IMG/VR virus record: IMGVR_UViG_3300010401_000481
Location: 1 to 43,915 of that record
DNA from: a virus
Length of the DNA stretch: 43,915 bases
Reading direction: 5' to 3' (one strand)
The notes under the pieces were generated by a model. It did no database searches and had not been told where the DNA came from. It saw nothing but the letters and a program-made list of their open reading frames with translations. Below, in pieces: positions 43,688-43,915 of this stretch. Position 1 is the stretch's first letter. Each line of letters starts with the position of its first letter. The translations under genes and the position numbers were made by a program.

Positions 43688-43915
43688 TTGGTCGTGGTAA
43701 AGCTATTTCCGGGTTGCGAGTTGGTCGTGGTGCTCACCACGGTGATGGTCGTGTTCCCGCAGCCACCGGAAGCGGTCGGCGGGTCGAAGGTCCAAAACGT
43801 TCCGCATTGAACGGTCTTGTTGGTGGCGCACGTCAAAACCAGCGCGCTCTGGTTGGTCGTCACCGTCACGGTAAAGCTGCAACTGTTGGTGTTCCCGCTC
43901 GCGTCCGTGGCCGTG
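43675..43915 (-). CDS. 3' part of a secreted HYR-domain protein (host flank)
   Basis: The minus frame is open from the window edge to a TGA at 43675-43677. The peptide reads TATDASGNTNSCSFTVTV, then CATNKTVQCGTFWTFDPPTA and GGCGNTTITVV, the HYR (hyalin-repeat) pattern with its paired cysteines. Such repeats form long secreted adhesins in Verrucomicrobiota. The pattern breaks off at NSFTTTKRKG, before the usual W-x-ATD-x-CGN segment. The stop codon contains the candidate phage terminus, so the gene is probably interrupted by the insertion. Alternatively it ends here naturally. Confidence 0.75.
   Translation of the reverse strand, partial: TATDASGNTNSCSFTVTVTTNQSALVLTCATNKTVQCGTFWTFDPPTASGGCGNTTITVVSTTTNSQPGNSFTTTKRKG

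Noticed and set aside
1-43915. tRNA genes, rRNA genes or CRISPR arrays
   Set aside because: No cloverleaf-type sequence, rRNA segment or regularly spaced repeat array was seen; the heptamer arrays have no spacers.

Overview
The window holds an almost complete transposable (Mu-like) bacteriophage of about 43.5 kb, with a little flanking DNA at each edge. It runs with its immediate-early (c) end at the right (about 43.68 kb) and its late end at the left (about 0.19 kb). Nearly all genes are on the minus strand in one long head-to-tail array, with ATGA, GTGA or TTGA stop/start overlaps at most junctions. The host is probably a Verrucomicrobiota bacterium (inference). The right flank carries the end of a secreted HYR-type protein, the phage carries several LamG/concanavalin-like modules and secreted proteins of a style common in that phylum, and Shine-Dalgarno use is mixed. 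No rRNA, tRNA or CRISPR array was seen.

Layout from right to left, in order of transcription. (1) Right flank and c-end: the end of an HYR gene (43675-43915), a cluster of TTGAAAAGG-type repeats (43564-43687), and two rightward accessory genes, a 75-aa ORF and a zinc-ribbon/TM/FxLYD protein. (2) Switch: two divergent paralogous ribbon-helix-helix proteins (41741-41935 minus, 42016-42462 plus) flank an AT-rich region with three TTGCTATACA repeats and a promoter. (3) Early operon: ParB-like protein, a stand-alone copy of the transposase DNA-binding domain, small proteins, the transposase (MuA-like) and a MuB-like ATPase with altered nucleotide-binding motifs. (4) Semi-early accessory block (about 29.3-36.8 kb): small zinc-ribbon and membrane proteins, a Gam-like DNA-end protector, DUF3310, ThyX thymidylate synthase, a DnaA-domain-IV-like protein and a DUF2786 protein. 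(5) A minor head protein fused to an HELMH metallopeptidase, a small helix-turn-helix protein and a lysis region with a possible unimolecular spanin, two exported proteins and a TM/coiled-coil protein. (6) An Acb2-like candidate anti-defence protein next to the terminase subunits, a Dam-type methylase, portal, gpG-like morphogenesis protein, gpI-like protease with nested scaffold, decoration protein and major capsid. (7) A cold-shock protein and connector genes, two LamG-like proteins, two tandem tail-tube paralogues, a tail chaperone pair with a clear -1 frameshift signal, tape measure, and a GTA/lambda-like siphovirus tail tip (DUF2163/BR0599 protein with an inserted P-domain, NlpC/P60, J-like protein). 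(8) The last gene, translationally coupled to the J-like gene, encodes a degenerate ABC ATPase. A pair of 22-bp-spaced repeats then marks the late end.

How it works together (inference from Mu and relatives): the two RHH proteins decide between lysogeny and lysis; transposase plus MuB-like ATPase replicate the genome by transposition, assisted by Gam and perhaps the ParB-like and DnaA-like proteins; Mu-type head genes package DNA headful; a non-contractile tail delivers it. The parts that look most unusual are the free copy of the transposase DNA-binding domain, the RHH/RHH switch, the phage-borne ABC ATPase, the virion metallopeptidase fusion, and 7-bp repeat arrays that supply the N-termini of several phage proteins.
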